Source of the DNA: Antedon mediterranea
Lineage: Eukaryota > Echinodermata > Crinoidea > Comatulida > Antedonidae
Direction: 5' to 3'
DNA length: 64,000 nt
Assembly: GCF_964355755.1 (NCBI RefSeq)
Contig: NC_092673.1
Location: forward strand, 15,877,001 to 15,941,000
Shown: positions 1 to 13,800 of the stretch, piece by piece
How positions within the stretch are numbered: position 1 is the first letter of the stretch
Layout: each line of letters begins with the position of its first letter
Notes under the pieces: generated by a model
The model's input: only the letters and a program-made list of their open reading frames with translations
Told to the model about the DNA's origin: nothing
The model's database searches: none
Made by a program: the position numbers and the translations under genes

Positions 1-719
1 GAGAGTACAATTAGAAAAGTCATCGGTTTGAAACGTGCACTGCTTATTTCCGACAGTTTTATGTATCGATAGGTTGTAATTAAATAGCAATATCACTTTG
101 CAAAGTTAAATTAAATTTCACATAAATATAGATATATCAGACATAAATGACAGGCTCACGAAAATCTTAATAGTAAAACGTCAGAAGGCAGAAGACTTGT
201 TTTGTACCATAGTCTACAGCATAAAACTCGATAAAAAATGTTATTTTGTTAAAAATGGCACCCCAGGCACATTTAAATTGCTTGACAGAATGGCATACTG
301 AACTAGGTCACGGATCACAAACATGATATATTGCAAATGTTACAAAAAAATACATTAATTTAAATTTGACCTATACACACGCAACTCGATAGCAGTATTT
401 ATATTCATTTCACCATAATAATCAAACTAATAATAATTAATCAAACAATATTGAGAGGATGACAATAAGCTTGCATTCTGATCTGGTGGTAGAACGATTC
501 TTCTCAAATAAGTAGGTCCAGTGTACACACAATGTTTGTGTTACTGTAAAGTGTGATATACAAGGGAATTATTAAGTACAGTATATTACATTATTTCTCA
601 TTATTATTATTAAATGTAAGGAAGTATACATCAATAGCTTTGTATGGTTGTATGTATTTTTGTTTATTTGTTTTGCATTATAATGTAAACACATTCCAAC
701 TTAGCTATGTCATAAAAGC
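1..719. other. Left edge, no gene found
   Basis: This is AT-rich sequence, probably MCMBP intron, because the C-terminal exons are still missing. Only a short SINE fragment at about 480-535 is recognisable. Confidence 0.5.
470..535 (+). repeat. tRNA-SINE fragment
   Basis: CTGGTGGTAGAACGATTCTTCTC and AGGTCCAGTGTACACA match the middle of the tRNA-derived SINE seen in full at 23910-24205 and 35918-36185. Both ends are missing. Confidence 0.6.
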
Positions 720-1066
720 TTAAAGATGTATTGTCCCCCAAAAACATAAAAAATGAAGATTAATTAAATCAGACTTTGAATATGTTATTTTTTAGTTTTA
801 ATAAAGTTAATCACTTCCACAGAAAAAGAAGCGAAAAAAATCATGTTTCACTTATTAAATGACAAAATAAATGGTTAAATTCAACCAAAAATCCATTGGC
901 TGGCAGCCAATTTGACCATTTTTTGCTTTAAATTACACTTTTTTTAGGTAAATACATTTTTTTTCGATCCAATTTTTGGTCAAAGTGCTATTATGCTACA
1001 TTAAAATGGAATATTCAACAAAAATTTTTTTTACAATTATTTTTTAAGGGGACAATACATCTTTAA
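720..1066. mobile_element. Non-autonomous TTAA element, 339 bp
   Basis: The element spans 724-1062, with inverted ends AGATGTATTGTCCCC and GGGGACAATACATCT, flanked on both sides by TTAA. It shares its ends with the copies at 15918-16100 and 36863-39312. The TTAA target and AG terminus would suit Kolobok or piggyBac-like transposons. No ORF is present. Confidence 0.8.
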
Positions 1067-1744
1067 AGTATTAAATCATATATAAAATTAGAAAAGTCAT
1101 TGGTTTAAATAGCAATATCACTTTGCAAAATTAAATTATATGGGCCAAAATAGCACCCTCTGTCACTCTCTGTATTTTGTTTGTTGTTTATTTCAACAAA
1201 ATGCAAAAAGATAACAACAATATGTGAAAGAGGTCACAATAACTAACTGTGATAAAGAAGGCTTGTGACCACCTGAACAATTGTTGGCACAACAAGTTAA
1301 TGACAATTAAATTATTGTTCATAAAAAAAAATTCTATTGTGTGTGTATTTTGCAGTTGTCGTTTCCATTGAAAATTTTTTTAGAAAATTGTATTTTAATT
1401 CACTAAAAAACATTCTTTACAGCGTTTTTTTTGTGAACAAACTGCTAGCCCGAATCCTGTCATGTTTAATACCTATCTGTTAAAAAATATATCAGCTACC
1501 ATAATTTTTAACAGCCTAAGGGGCTGATCGGCATCGTTCTCAAAATGAAAATGTCCTAAGCTAGGAGGTATATTTTCATTGATAACTTTTATAAACCCAC
1601 ATAAAAAAACAATTTGATAAACAACAGATCAATTTAAAGCTTCTTAAATATAAATTACGAATACAGTATTTGCGACACTACGCCGATTTTGTGATGCCAT
1701 GCCTCAATTATATTTTTTCAAAAACTCAAAACAATAAAACATAC
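1067..1744. other. Intronic, nothing recognised
   Basis: This lies 3' of MCMBP exon 11. I searched both strands by eye for the expected next coding exon and saw none. The sequence is AT-rich and unique in this window. Confidence 0.4.
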
Positions 1745-1878
1745 CGGTAACATTGACTTTGCCTCTGATAGAATGAGCAGAACAAGGTTTGTTGGAAAAT
1801 CAGCTGTATGGAAGTTGAAGTCATACTGTAGCTTCTGCCAGGTGATAGCATTTCCTAAGGCCTTTAGGTTTTCAATGC
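1745..1878 (-). CDS. MCMBP: MCMBP coding exon 11 (last one in the window)
   Basis: It encodes about residues 462-506: [20 protein letters not shown] and LSEAKSMLP, matching vertebrate ALSNLITWQKVDYDF and SEGRSLLP. It ends in phase 0 at CCG|GTATGT, so at least one more coding exon is needed beyond the left edge. Confidence 0.94.
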
Positions 1879-4800
1879 CTACACATGAATATAAAACAAA
1901 CAATTTTACTAAGTATTATTTGATTTCAGAAAAATGAAATTATTTTTTGAAACACAAACATTATTTTTCATGTTTGCTTTACAGGTGTTAAAAATATTCA
2001 TTCAAATAGCAGGTAGATGTCCACCCATATTGACTCAATGACAAAATTATGGGTTGGTTGATTATACCCAATACTCATGGATGTGCTTGGTAGGACAACC
2101 ACCTTTAAAGTCTTCCGCCCACCCAAAAACTAATATTTCAAGTCAATATAGAATCTCTGGGATACACACATTTCACAAAGAAACGAGTTGGAGTTCATGT
2201 ACCCAAATGTACACACGTGTATCCCTCCACATCGTCGAAACGTAACATCTAATCTTAGTTGTTAAATATTTGAAATTTCCAAAAATGCATACTAAAATGT
2301 TTTCAATTAAGTAGCCAATCGCATGGGACCGAAACTAGTCAACCGGATAATCAATGCACAATATATTTTTTGTGCGAAAACATGTGATATGAACTGTACT
2401 TTTAGACCGAAATTCTGAGCTGAAGTTTTATATGTATGAAATACCTTATGTGCCAAAATATTTATCTTTTTACAAATGTAGGTCTAGAACCTAGACTATA
2501 AATGTATATGTAAAAATAAAAAGGTTAAAACTGAACATTGATTACATCATCAAAACACAATTAGTTAACAAAAAATTAAATAAAAATATACAAAAAACTA
2601 AGAAATGTTTGAAAATAAGCATTTGGGCCATACCCTTTTGATCCAACTGCCCTGGTTCAAGTACAGTCTCATCAATTATTACGTGGGTTTTTTCCGTTAG
2701 TTGTAGCATTCCGCTCTTTAATCGATGCTCTGAATAGTTTTTCTTAGGGGTGAACCGTAATGTATTCATGTTTTTTAACGTCATCGGAAGGAAGTGCGAC
2801 TAAAAGAAAAAAATTAATGACATGAAGTGAAGATAATTAAATATTTTCTGTGACACCATCAAACAATTTCTTTGAAAAAAAATGTCATGAACCAGGCAAT
2901 TGTAGGAATTGATAGTGTTTTCTACCTTAGAGTCTATTTCATTACCATTGGACTATTTATTTAAATTGTAGAGTAGGTTAATAATTCAACTGAGACAAAG
3001 CAGCAGTCTCAAAATGTAAGAAATCAACAGATATAACAACAACAATTTATTTGGAAGCTACACTTTTGAAACAGTGGAAGACTTGAGTGAAAGTGTATTC
3101 AGAATAAATTAATAATATAATATAAATATCACAAATATAAAAATGGAAAAATAAATTTGAAAAGTAAACTTAAGAAATGATCTACTTCTATGTGAAAACT
3201 GCATTTTATAAAAATTATATATTTATTTAAAATGTAGAGTAGGTAATAATTCAACTGAGACAATGAAATGGTCTCAAAATGTAAGAAATCAAAAGATATA
3301 ATAACAACAACAATTTATTTGGAAGCTACACTTCTGAAACAGTGGAAGAATTGAATGAAAGGAAGTGTATTCAGAAAGAATAAATAATGTAGATAGATTA
3401 TATCATAAATATAAAAATGGAAAAAAAAAATTCAAAAATAAACTTGCTGCTGCGTGGAAACTGCATTTTATATCAATTGAAACAATTTTGAATCAAATAT
3501 TTTCTTATTGGAATGATATTTAACCTCTCCAATTTGTGACCTATATCATTTGAAAATTCCATTTAGATAATATAAGTTTGGCTTTATAGTATTGCACTTA
3601 CAGATTTGGTCAACCTCATGTTTGAACTATTAAAGCCATATACACTTGGTTCTTATTTGAAATAAAAGCCATACAGTACTCTTAAAGCTTTGTATCAGTA
3701 GCAAATACAAAACACTGACAAAAAATCAATACTATATTCTTTAACAGTTGAAATATTTCAGTAGAAAAGTAAATATTTGAAAGCTATCAAAATCTAAAAT
3801 TAATCAAACTTAGGAGTCATGTTTCAATATTAGACTCATCAATTTGGTTTTACAATTTCTATTTGATATGTACATAAAAAATAAATGTTTAAATTTATCT
3901 TAATAGTGGTGACAAATGTATAAATCGCAACTAAATACCAGATTTACTATTTGAAAGCTAATATTTACAATTTGGAATTGAAACTTTTCAAGACGTCAAC
4001 AACTACAGTAAGATCAGTTATAAAAACATCTTATATATCTTTTTCAATCATTTTTTTTACAAAGGAGTGTGTTTCAACATGGTGCAACTCATGTCATAAA
4101 TTACTTCTCAAAATTAATCAAATAAAACGCAAATATGAGTTGAAGCGCTATTGAAATGATCAGATTCTCTGAATCAAATATATTAAAAGAAACATAAAAT
4201 AGACCACAACAGTATTTGTTTATAGGGAGTTTTACTGTAGCCACAAACAGAAGAGCCAATAAGAAAGGTGTCCCTTTAATAGAGGTTCTACTGTAGCCAT
4301 AAACAAAAGAGCCGATAAGAAAGGTGTCCCTTAATAGAGGTTCTACTGTAGCCATAAACAAAAGAGCCAATAAGAAAGGTGTCCCTTAATAGAGGTTCTA
4401 CTGTAGCCATAAACAGAAGAGCCAATAAGAAAGGTGTCCCTTAATAGAGGTTCTACTGTAGCCATAAACAGAAGAGCCGATAAGAAAGGTGTCCCTTAAT
4501 AGAGGTTCTACTGTAGCCATAAACAAAAGAGCCAATAAGAAAGGTGTCCCTTAATAGAGGTTCTACTGTAGCCATAAACAGAAGAGCCAATAAGAAAGGT
4601 GTCCCTTAATAGAGGTTCTACTGTAGACATAAACAAAAGAGCCAATAAGAAAGGTGTCCCTTAATAGAGGCTCTACTGTAGCCACAAACAGAAGAGCCAA
4701 TAAGAAAGGTGTCCCTTAATAGAGGTTCTACTGTAGCCACAAACAGAAGAGCCAATAAGAAAGGTGTCCCCTTAATAGAGGTTCTACTGTAGCCACAAAC

Positions 4801-7800
4801 AGAAGAGCCAATAACAAAGGTGTCCCTTTAAGAGAGGTTCTACTGTAGCCACAAACAGAAGAGCCAATAAGAAAGGTGTCCCTTTAATAGAGGTTCTACT
4901 GTAGCCACAAACAGAAGAGCCAATAAGAAAGGTGTCCCTTAATAGAGGTTCTACTGTAGCCATAAACAGAAGAGCCAATAACAAAGGTGTCCCTTAATAG
5001 AGGTTCTACTGTAGCCATAAACAAAAGAGCCAATAAGAAAGGTGTCCCTTAATAGAGGTTCTACTGTAGCCATAAACAGAAGAGCAAATAAGAAAGGTGT
5101 CCCTTAATAGAGGTTCTACTGTAGCCATAAACAAAAGAGCCAATAAGAAAGGTGTCCCTTAATAGAGGTTCTACTGTAGCCATAAACAGAAGAGCCAATA
5201 AGAAAGGTGTCCCTTAATAGAGGTTCTACTGTAGCCATAAACAAAAGAGCCAATAAGAAAGGTGTCCCTTTAATAGAGGTTCTACTGTAGCCATTAACAG
5301 AAGAGCCAATAAGAAAGGTGTCCCTTTAATAGAGGTTCTACTGTAGCCATAAACAAAAGAGCCAATAAGAAAGGTGTCCCCTTAATAGAGGTTCTACTGT
5401 AGCCATAAACAGAAGAGCCAATAAGAAAGGTGTCCCTTTAATAGAGGTTCTACTGTAGCCACAAACAGAAGAGCCAATAAGAAAGGTGTCCCCTTAATAG
5501 AGGTTCTACTGTAGCCACAAACAGAAGAGCCAATAACAAAGGTGTCCCTTTAAGAGAGGTTCTACTGTAGCCACAAACAGAAGAGCCAATAAGAAAGGTG
5601 TCCCTTAATAGAGGTTCTACTGTAGCCATTAACAGAAGAGCCAATAAGAAAGGTGTCCCTTTAATAGAGGTTCTACTATAGCCATAAACAGAAGAGCCAA
5701 TAAGAAAGGTGTCCCTTTAATAGAGGTTCTACTGTAGCCACAAACAGAAGAGCCAATAAGAAAGGTGTCCCTTAATAGAGGTTCTACTGTAGCCACAAAC
5801 AAAAGAGCCAATAACAAAGGTGTCCCTTTAATAGAGGTTCTACTGTAGCCACAAACAGAAGAGCCAATAAGAAAGGTGTCCCTTTAATAGAGGTTCTACT
5901 GTAGCCACAAACAGAAGAGCCGATAAGAAAGGTGTCCCTTAATAGAGGTTCTACTGTAGCCATAAACAGAAGAGCCAATAAGAAAGGTGTCCCTTAATAG
6001 AGGTTCTACTGTAGCCATAAACAGAAGAGCCAATAAGAAAGGTGTCCCTTAATAGAGGTTCTACTGTAGCCATAAACAGAAGAGCCAATAAGAAAGGTGT
6101 CCCTTAATAGAGGTTCTACTGTAGACATAAACAAAAGAGCCAATAAGAAAGGTGTCCCTTAATAGAGGTTCTACTGTAGCCACAAACAGAAGAGCCAATA
6201 AGAAAGGTGTCCCTTAATAGAGGTTCTACTGTAGCCATAAACAGAAGAGCCAATAACAAAGGTGTCCCTTAATAGAGGTTCTACTGTAGCCATAAACAAA
6301 AGAGCCAATAAGAAAGGTGTCCCTTAATAGAGGTTCTACTGTAGCCATAAACAGAAGAGCCAATAAGAAAGGTGTCCCTTAATAGAGGTTCTACTGTAGC
6401 CATAAACAAAAGAGCCAATAAGAAAGGTGTCCCTTAATAGAGGTTCTACTGTAGCCATAAACAGAAGAGCCAATAAGAAAGGTGTCCCTTAATAGAGGTT
6501 CTACTGTAGCCACAAACAGAAGAGCCAATAACAAAGGTGTCCCTTAATAGAGGTTCTACTGTAGCCACAAACAGAAGAGCCAATAAGAAAGGTGTCCCTT
6601 TAATAGAGGTTCTACTGTAGCCACAAACAGAAGAGCCAATAACAAAGGTGTCCCTTAATAGAGGTTCTACTGTAGCCACAAACAGAAGAGCCAATAAGAA
6701 AGGTGTCCCTTTAATAGAGGTTCTACTGTAGCCACAAACAGAAGAGCCGATAAGAAAGGTGTCCCTTAATAGAGGTTCTACTGTAGCCACAAACAGAAGA
6801 GCCAATAAGAAAGGTGTCCCTTTAATAGAGGTTCTACTGTAGCCATAAACAAAAGAGCCAATAAGAAAGGTGTCCCTTTAATAGAGGTTCTACTGTAGCC
6901 ACAAACAGAAGAGCCAATAAGAAAGGTGTCCCTTTAATAGAGGTTCTACTGTAGCCCTACAAAAAAGCCAATAAGAAAAAAATTGTGAACTGTCAATATT
7001 CATTTGAAGGACAAAAATAAGACAAAATAATAAAGTAATGAATAATGACAACATCTGGAACATTTTTTACATTGTTGTAATTTTTTCATAATGCAATTCA
7101 AGTTAAAAAATGCTATTATGAGATTCTGACAAGCAAAAAACATTACATTAACATGAAAAGGAATTTTAATTGAATGGAGTAATATATGGATTTTGTACGT
7201 GAAATTTGTTTGCTTTTAAAATCCTGTAAGTCGCATCCAAAAGGTTATGTAAAGTAATTATATCATTTGATTTGTTATTAATAAATGTCAAGTTATAAAA
7301 TTACAATCCGTATCATATCACATAAAATAATCAGAAAAAGCTGATAGCCAATTTTCTTTTGGTCAATTTTTTTTCTTGAAGAGAAAAACATTTTAGTTAC
7401 AGGAAAAAGAAAATTGAGTGAATTTAAATGTAATACAAGAGCCAAAATGAGAAATGTTATTTCCTGTGTAGTATTGACATTGTATTTGGTAATCTAGTAC
7501 CCCTAATAAGTAGATTTTAGGCAGATTTTAGATAGGTCCTAATAGGTTTTACCTCATTAGCATAATTCAAAATCCCCACTAATAGTTTTAGATAGATTTT
7601 TCACTATTTTTAATCTGTGAGTAACACACTAGTTGTATACATCTCTCTATTGTCTACTTACAATAGCTATACCAAGGGCTACCAGCAACCTATTATTAGA
7701 CATAAACAAACTGATAATAGCCAGTAACTGTTAATAAACTATCTATTTTATACAATAGATAAATTTGGACTACCAGATAGCTATTAGAAATCTATGAGTA

Positions 7801-10800
7801 TCATATCTATCAACTGTCTACTTATAATAGCTATACTAGGGCTACTAATAACCTATCAATAGACTGTTAACAAATAATTAATAGCCAGTAACTCTAATCA
7901 ACTATCTATTTTATATAGCTGGGAAGTAGTCATTCCATCGTTGACTCATTGAGTTAAAATCCTTAGTAGGCGAGATAAAAGGTCTACTTAAAAACTATTA
8001 GGGCTACTAAAAATAGAGCTATTTCTACTTACGACTACTTAAATCTACTAATTTTTTTTGATATGGGTTATATAAATTGAAACTTTTACCGTTCAAGAGA
8101 CAAACAAAATATTTTATATTTTTTAGAATTCATTTTATACCCGGAACCCCCCTTTAAGTTATTGTATACTTCTTTTATTTCTTAAACTGTTTCTAAATAA
8201 ATATTGAATGAATTAGAATTAGTCAATAGGCGATGTGAAATGTGAATTTTGTTTTCGTTCCTAAATAAGGGTGACTAAGCAATCCTCAAGATTAAGTGTG
8301 GTCCCCAATAGCGACGCAACGCAGCGATGTATTGAAGCAAGGTGTGAGTGGAAACCGACAGCGCAACAGTGCTGCAAGCATTGCAGGTTTGATTTCATGC
8401 GGGTGGTCGCCAACACAATTATTGGAAGGGTATTTTTCTTACGTTGAGTAGGTTGCTTTATGTTGAATCGCTAGTGGGAACCTAACTTTAGTGTAAACAC
8501 ATGTCTTTTAATGAGAGTACAGAACATTTCATGGCAAGACTGTATAAAAAAGGCTGAAATCTACAATCAAATCCCTCCAATATCATCCTCAGTCTCTCAA
8601 CGCAGAAATAGATTTGCAGATCACTACTATCGAGCAAAAGAGCAGGTCATCTCTGATATACTGTAATGAACGTCTTGGGGTAGAAGGCCAATGAATTACA
8701 CTGACTGTGTTACAAGTGATGCCAACCCATTTATTGATGGCCTACTAAATCAAATGATGAACAAATCACTGTGGTGTGGCATTGTGAACTCCATCTTGGA
8801 TGCGTCCTCTTGATGATGATGAGTTTAAACAATGCAAACCAATCAGGTCCTTTGGAATATACCTCACAAGAGTGCTTAACAAATGCGTTGTTGATTCTGT
8901 CTGCTATCAAATTTTACTTATTTATCTATTTTTACTTTGTATTTTGTTGTAGATTTTTGCTAATATCATAATGTGCATTGGACAAATAATGCGTCATCAA
9001 GATTGATAGTGTTAAATAAATATTAGAAAGCACAAACCTTGGTTACGATCGTCTGTAATAAGGTGTTTATTTTGATAGGAAGGCAACTACTTGTCCGACA
9101 ACCGCTGATATTCAATGCAAACTTTCCCAATGAAAGCATCTCTCGTCTTGCGTACCTGATTAAATAAAAAAACAAAGGTAGTTGCAATAGAACATTTTAG
9201 GAATGTATATTATTATTAATACTGTATTAAAAAGTAGCTTTTAATTGTTAAAAAATTAATAAAATGCAATTTATAGTGTATATGTATTTTTGCAATTGTC
9301 CCAGTGTATACACAAAAAAGCAAAAGAAATCATCTGAACTGAAAATATTTTCTGTAGTATTTTTTTTTTCAACAATGCTTAATTATAACAATTGTAAAGG
9401 TTATGTTTCTGTTTGTTCTTAGGCTTATATGCAAAAGTATATTCACTTTCTTAGTAAAATTGTTAACCTAAAATGTGAACTTAGTTGACGTGCGAGTGTA
9501 GAATTTTAGTGAGTTTTTGACATCTGTATGTATTTGAACTGGAAAGCTTTATGGTTCAAGAAATTCATTTCCAATGAGACTTTTATCTTTTTACGCAAAC
9601 ATGTACATACACTTTTGAACCACATTCACAATTATATTATACACTTTCAGATGATATTAATGATAGTAAACAATTTTATTGTTTTCCAACTAATCGTCTC
9701 TAAAGATTTGTAATATCCTAATAGTTCTATAATGAGCATTTAATTTGTATTTAAGGTCAATCGATGATACAAAAGGTTAAATCAAAAGTTCACTACACAG
9801 CATTTACAGCCAGAGGATAAAATCAATTCATACATATTTAAACTGATTTTGAAAATAGTCATACCATAGAAAAATGTTTATTTAACACTTTGACTGCGAA
9901 ACGGAAAGATCTCCACAAATTACATTGGCATATTAACAAAAACTAAGTTAAATTACATTTCCATTTTTATCCCATTGTATAAATTGTGGGGGTGTTTAAA
10001 AAAAGAAACAATTTGTTGATGCAACTACTGTACATTATTTTTGTCATGGAAATTGAACAGAAGGTTTTGTATTGTACATAATTGACAATGTGTTAATTTA
10101 TTAAGACGATTTTACCATACTGTTTTACTTTCAATGTATTTACAGACTGTACTGGCAGTACATTGACTGCCTGTTTATATGCGCTACATATGCACACAAA
10201 AAATTTAATAAGAAGATTATAAATAAAATTCATTATTTTTATAGTCATTCTTGTTAACTAAAAAAAAAACTGCACAGACCAATGTATAAGCAGGTACTAG
10301 AATTTACATAACAGTCTGCAGAAGACACTGTGGTAATGCTATGTAGAACCAAAATGATGAGTCGGCAATAATAGCAAGGAAAAAAAAAACATGTGGAGGC
10401 CATGAGTTGAAAAGGACCCCAGGTGATAATAAAAAGACCAAGAAAATGAATAGCAAAGATTTGATGCCAATCAATGCTGTACTGATTCTAATATATTACC
10501 ACTTAGGGACTACGTTACATGTTCACACACATTTTCGCTTTTGATACACGAGATATAAATCAAATGTGAAACGCCTCCTGCCAATGTAATGTTTCATCTC
10601 CACAAAAACTAATGCGATTCAAATCTAATTGTATTCTAGAGGGCAACACATATGATTGTTAGGCACAGCACATTTATATGTTATTATGTATACATTACAT
10701 ATAATTGACCCATCACAATTCTATACAGTTTAAAACACAACATACTTATATAAATACATTTTTGGCCAATTACAATAGTACTAAAATTCGGAATACTTAT

Positions 10801-13800
10801 TAAACAATGACTGTATTAAAAAAAACAAATAGAAAAACAATATTGCCACAAATATGTATGTGTCTCTTGCAGGTGACAAACCAAAGACTGTAAAGGTTTT
10901 TTAAAAACATTTATAAGTGCAATTAGTGTACTGTAAAGCCCGTGGGCTTGTAGGTCTCTTGGATAGGCTTCTTTTCGAGATTATTTGTTGCTCAAATGCA
11001 ATCAAAAAAAATATTTTGAACAGTTTTGGAAAACAATAAATTGTCAATATATGTATATATGTATATATAAATCCAAAGGCAAATTACTGAAAAAATGACA
11101 ATGCTGTGGGTATCAGTGGCTGGATCTCAATGGAGATACAAAAAAAAAAAGCGAAAAGCTAAATCAAAACGATCAGCTAGAAAAGTTAGCAGAGCTTTCG
11201 GGCAAGTGATATATGTATATATAGATATAAACTCATTTTACATCGTTAGTTTGCACCACAAGTATCTGGCATTCAATCAGCCAATCATCATTCAATTTTT
11301 CAAGATTACTTTGGCAAACCAAAGAGGGGCTTCTTTTCAGTTTTTGCAAATAATGGCAATTTAGTCATTCCCTTTTTGTCATACTTACACGTTAGACAGA
11401 AGATGAAGTAAGAGATATTCTCCAGCTAATTCATCACCTCCCAAAACATCCGCAAACATGGAACACAGATTACTTCTGACCACCTCTGAATGGGCTTTCA
11501 TTGTTTCTAAAACTATCAACGAGAAATAAATGTACTTGTGGTTAATACATACATACAGTTGTTTCATCACGTTTATATTATACAAACTTATGATGGTTAT
11601 CTATAGGCTAAAGTTAACTTAAGTGTTTTTTTGGCGTTTAGGAAACCGATATACCAAAACCAGAACAAAACCGAAACTGCATTTATCAGCAATAAATTTA
11701 TTAAACAAGGCAAAAGGGCAAAAAGGAAAAAGCGCAATTCCATTCTATCATCGTATGCGTTTGAGTCTCAGCCTTCCCGGAACTGTTGCCTCCTATCCTA
11801 GTAAAAGCATTAGAAAAGAGCAGATATGAACAAAACCAATGATTAAAAGATAAATGCCTAATCAAGCTTATTGCCTCTAAATCCCAAATTTGTATTATGA
11901 AACATAATTATATTGAGATATAACTTTTAGCTTAAAACAACAGTGTTCTTAAATTTAAAACACACATTGAAAACACGTTTTGGTTAATAATACAAACATG
12001 GACATTCCCAATTTATTTATTACAATGTCACTAACTGTAGTTGACAATCAACCAAAATAGGCTGGATAATAAGCAGGTTTGTAACAATGAGTTTGGTTAC
12101 ACTGTAAAATATGTCAAAATATTCAATAGTCTTAATTTACTAAAGAAATCAAAGGTAATAAGTAGAAAATGTTTGTTTACATACAGTAGTGTACAAAAGT
12201 CCAACACAAGCGAGTGGCCGAGCGGAAAGACAGTGGAACCGTAATTACGTAGCCATAACATCATAAGGAACCTACAAACCATAGGTCCAGTGTACACATC
12301 TAGCTCATCCACTTTAAAGAACCTAGTACATCTTTTGAGATGAGTAGAGGGTTACTCCAATGTACTAGCACACACAGCCACAGTCACACGCATTGTGACC
12401 CAATTTAATTTAATGTTCCTGGTCGTATTTGTTCGAGGAATTTATTTATGTACCTTTTGGGTGAGTAGAGAGGCTTATTTCAAAGTAGATCTTAATTTTA
12501 ATACTTTGAATGTTTATAATATTGATATATTTTTTAATAGTTTATCCATTTTTAAATCTAAAATTGTAAAAGTTATTTCAATGTTTATTGTATTGTGGTA
12601 GAGAATTTGATTTTGGAAGAATTGAGTGCAACCTATGCAACTGGATTTGCACAAGTAAAGATACCAGATTAGAAAGTCCACAGCAAAACCAAATAAATTA
12701 CGGTGGATAATTGTGCTTTACCTGATGTAGCAGCCAAGTTAGAAGGGAGAAGAGGGTTTGAATGTGCAAGTTTATTGGCGATGAGTACATGTAATCTTGG
12801 TACCAGAGATGGAGGAGGTGAATGAACTCTTTGCTCTTCAGTTACCATACTGTCTTCTCCACCAAATGAGGAACTATAATAAAACAAAATATTCATAAAC
12901 TATAAATAGAAGTAAATAGAATCTGTTAATTATGCACTGCCGACCATTAGGGATACATCAAGCTTGCGTTTGGCTCCCTTGATTTATTCTAAGTAAATGA
13001 ATTTAATATTAAGGTGTATTAAGGGCATAAACCTATTTAGCTACTACTTTATAAATGTAAATTTTGACTTAAATACATAAATGAAGTGTCATGATTAATT
13101 GAATGAATGATTTATAAATGAAGGAAAGAAATCAATGGTGTGGTGTTACTTACAGAGACAAATAAATCTATAACTAGAACTATCTATATGAAAATTATGT
13201 TAGTTTCTCAGATAGTTTGGAAATGCTGTTTTAAATAATGTCAAGAACTGTACATAGAAAATCAGAAAGAAAGAAAACTTCACACAAACATGTTCTCCTT
13301 CACTAATACACAATCAACACTAATTATGTGTATAAGTATTTTTGTTACTAATTATGTGGCCTCTTCAATATGCGATAAAGTCATAACCATAATCACACAT
13401 AGTCACTAACCGTTTATCCAGATACAAAATGTCAAGGTCAGGGCATGGAGCTATAAAATTAGATGTCCGTTCATATGCACATTCTAGATCCACATACCAT
13501 GGAGCTATTATAGCTCAATGCACATACTAACAAAAACTGACTTCATTTTACATGAAGATACTTATATTGAAGCGAACCTGTGTGTAGGCCATACGGCGTT
13601 AAAAGACTGGTTCTTGTCAGATCACCAAAGTTAAGCAATGTTGGGCCAGGTCGCATTCTGGATGGGAGCTGTATATACCAGACACTAACAGTGATGGTGT
13701 TAATAATATCAGACTAGCATGTAATAGGCATTGGTTCAAGCCTGTACCATACTAACTGTATCCTTAGGCAAGATTTACTTTCATTTCCTTATCCTTCGGA

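Noticed and set aside
1-1744. Last MCMBP exons
   Set aside because: I read the minus strand for the expected C-terminal block and found no open frame with flanking splice sites, so they are taken to lie outside the window.
4101-6805. Short minus-strand proteins of the form [16 protein letters not shown]
   Set aside because: They are translations of the 55-bp array, appear in every frame because 55 is not a multiple of three, and have no start, splice or family support.
13585-13700. 5S rRNA gene
   Set aside because: The 5S part is incomplete and diverged and continues into a SINE body shared with 27528-27890.
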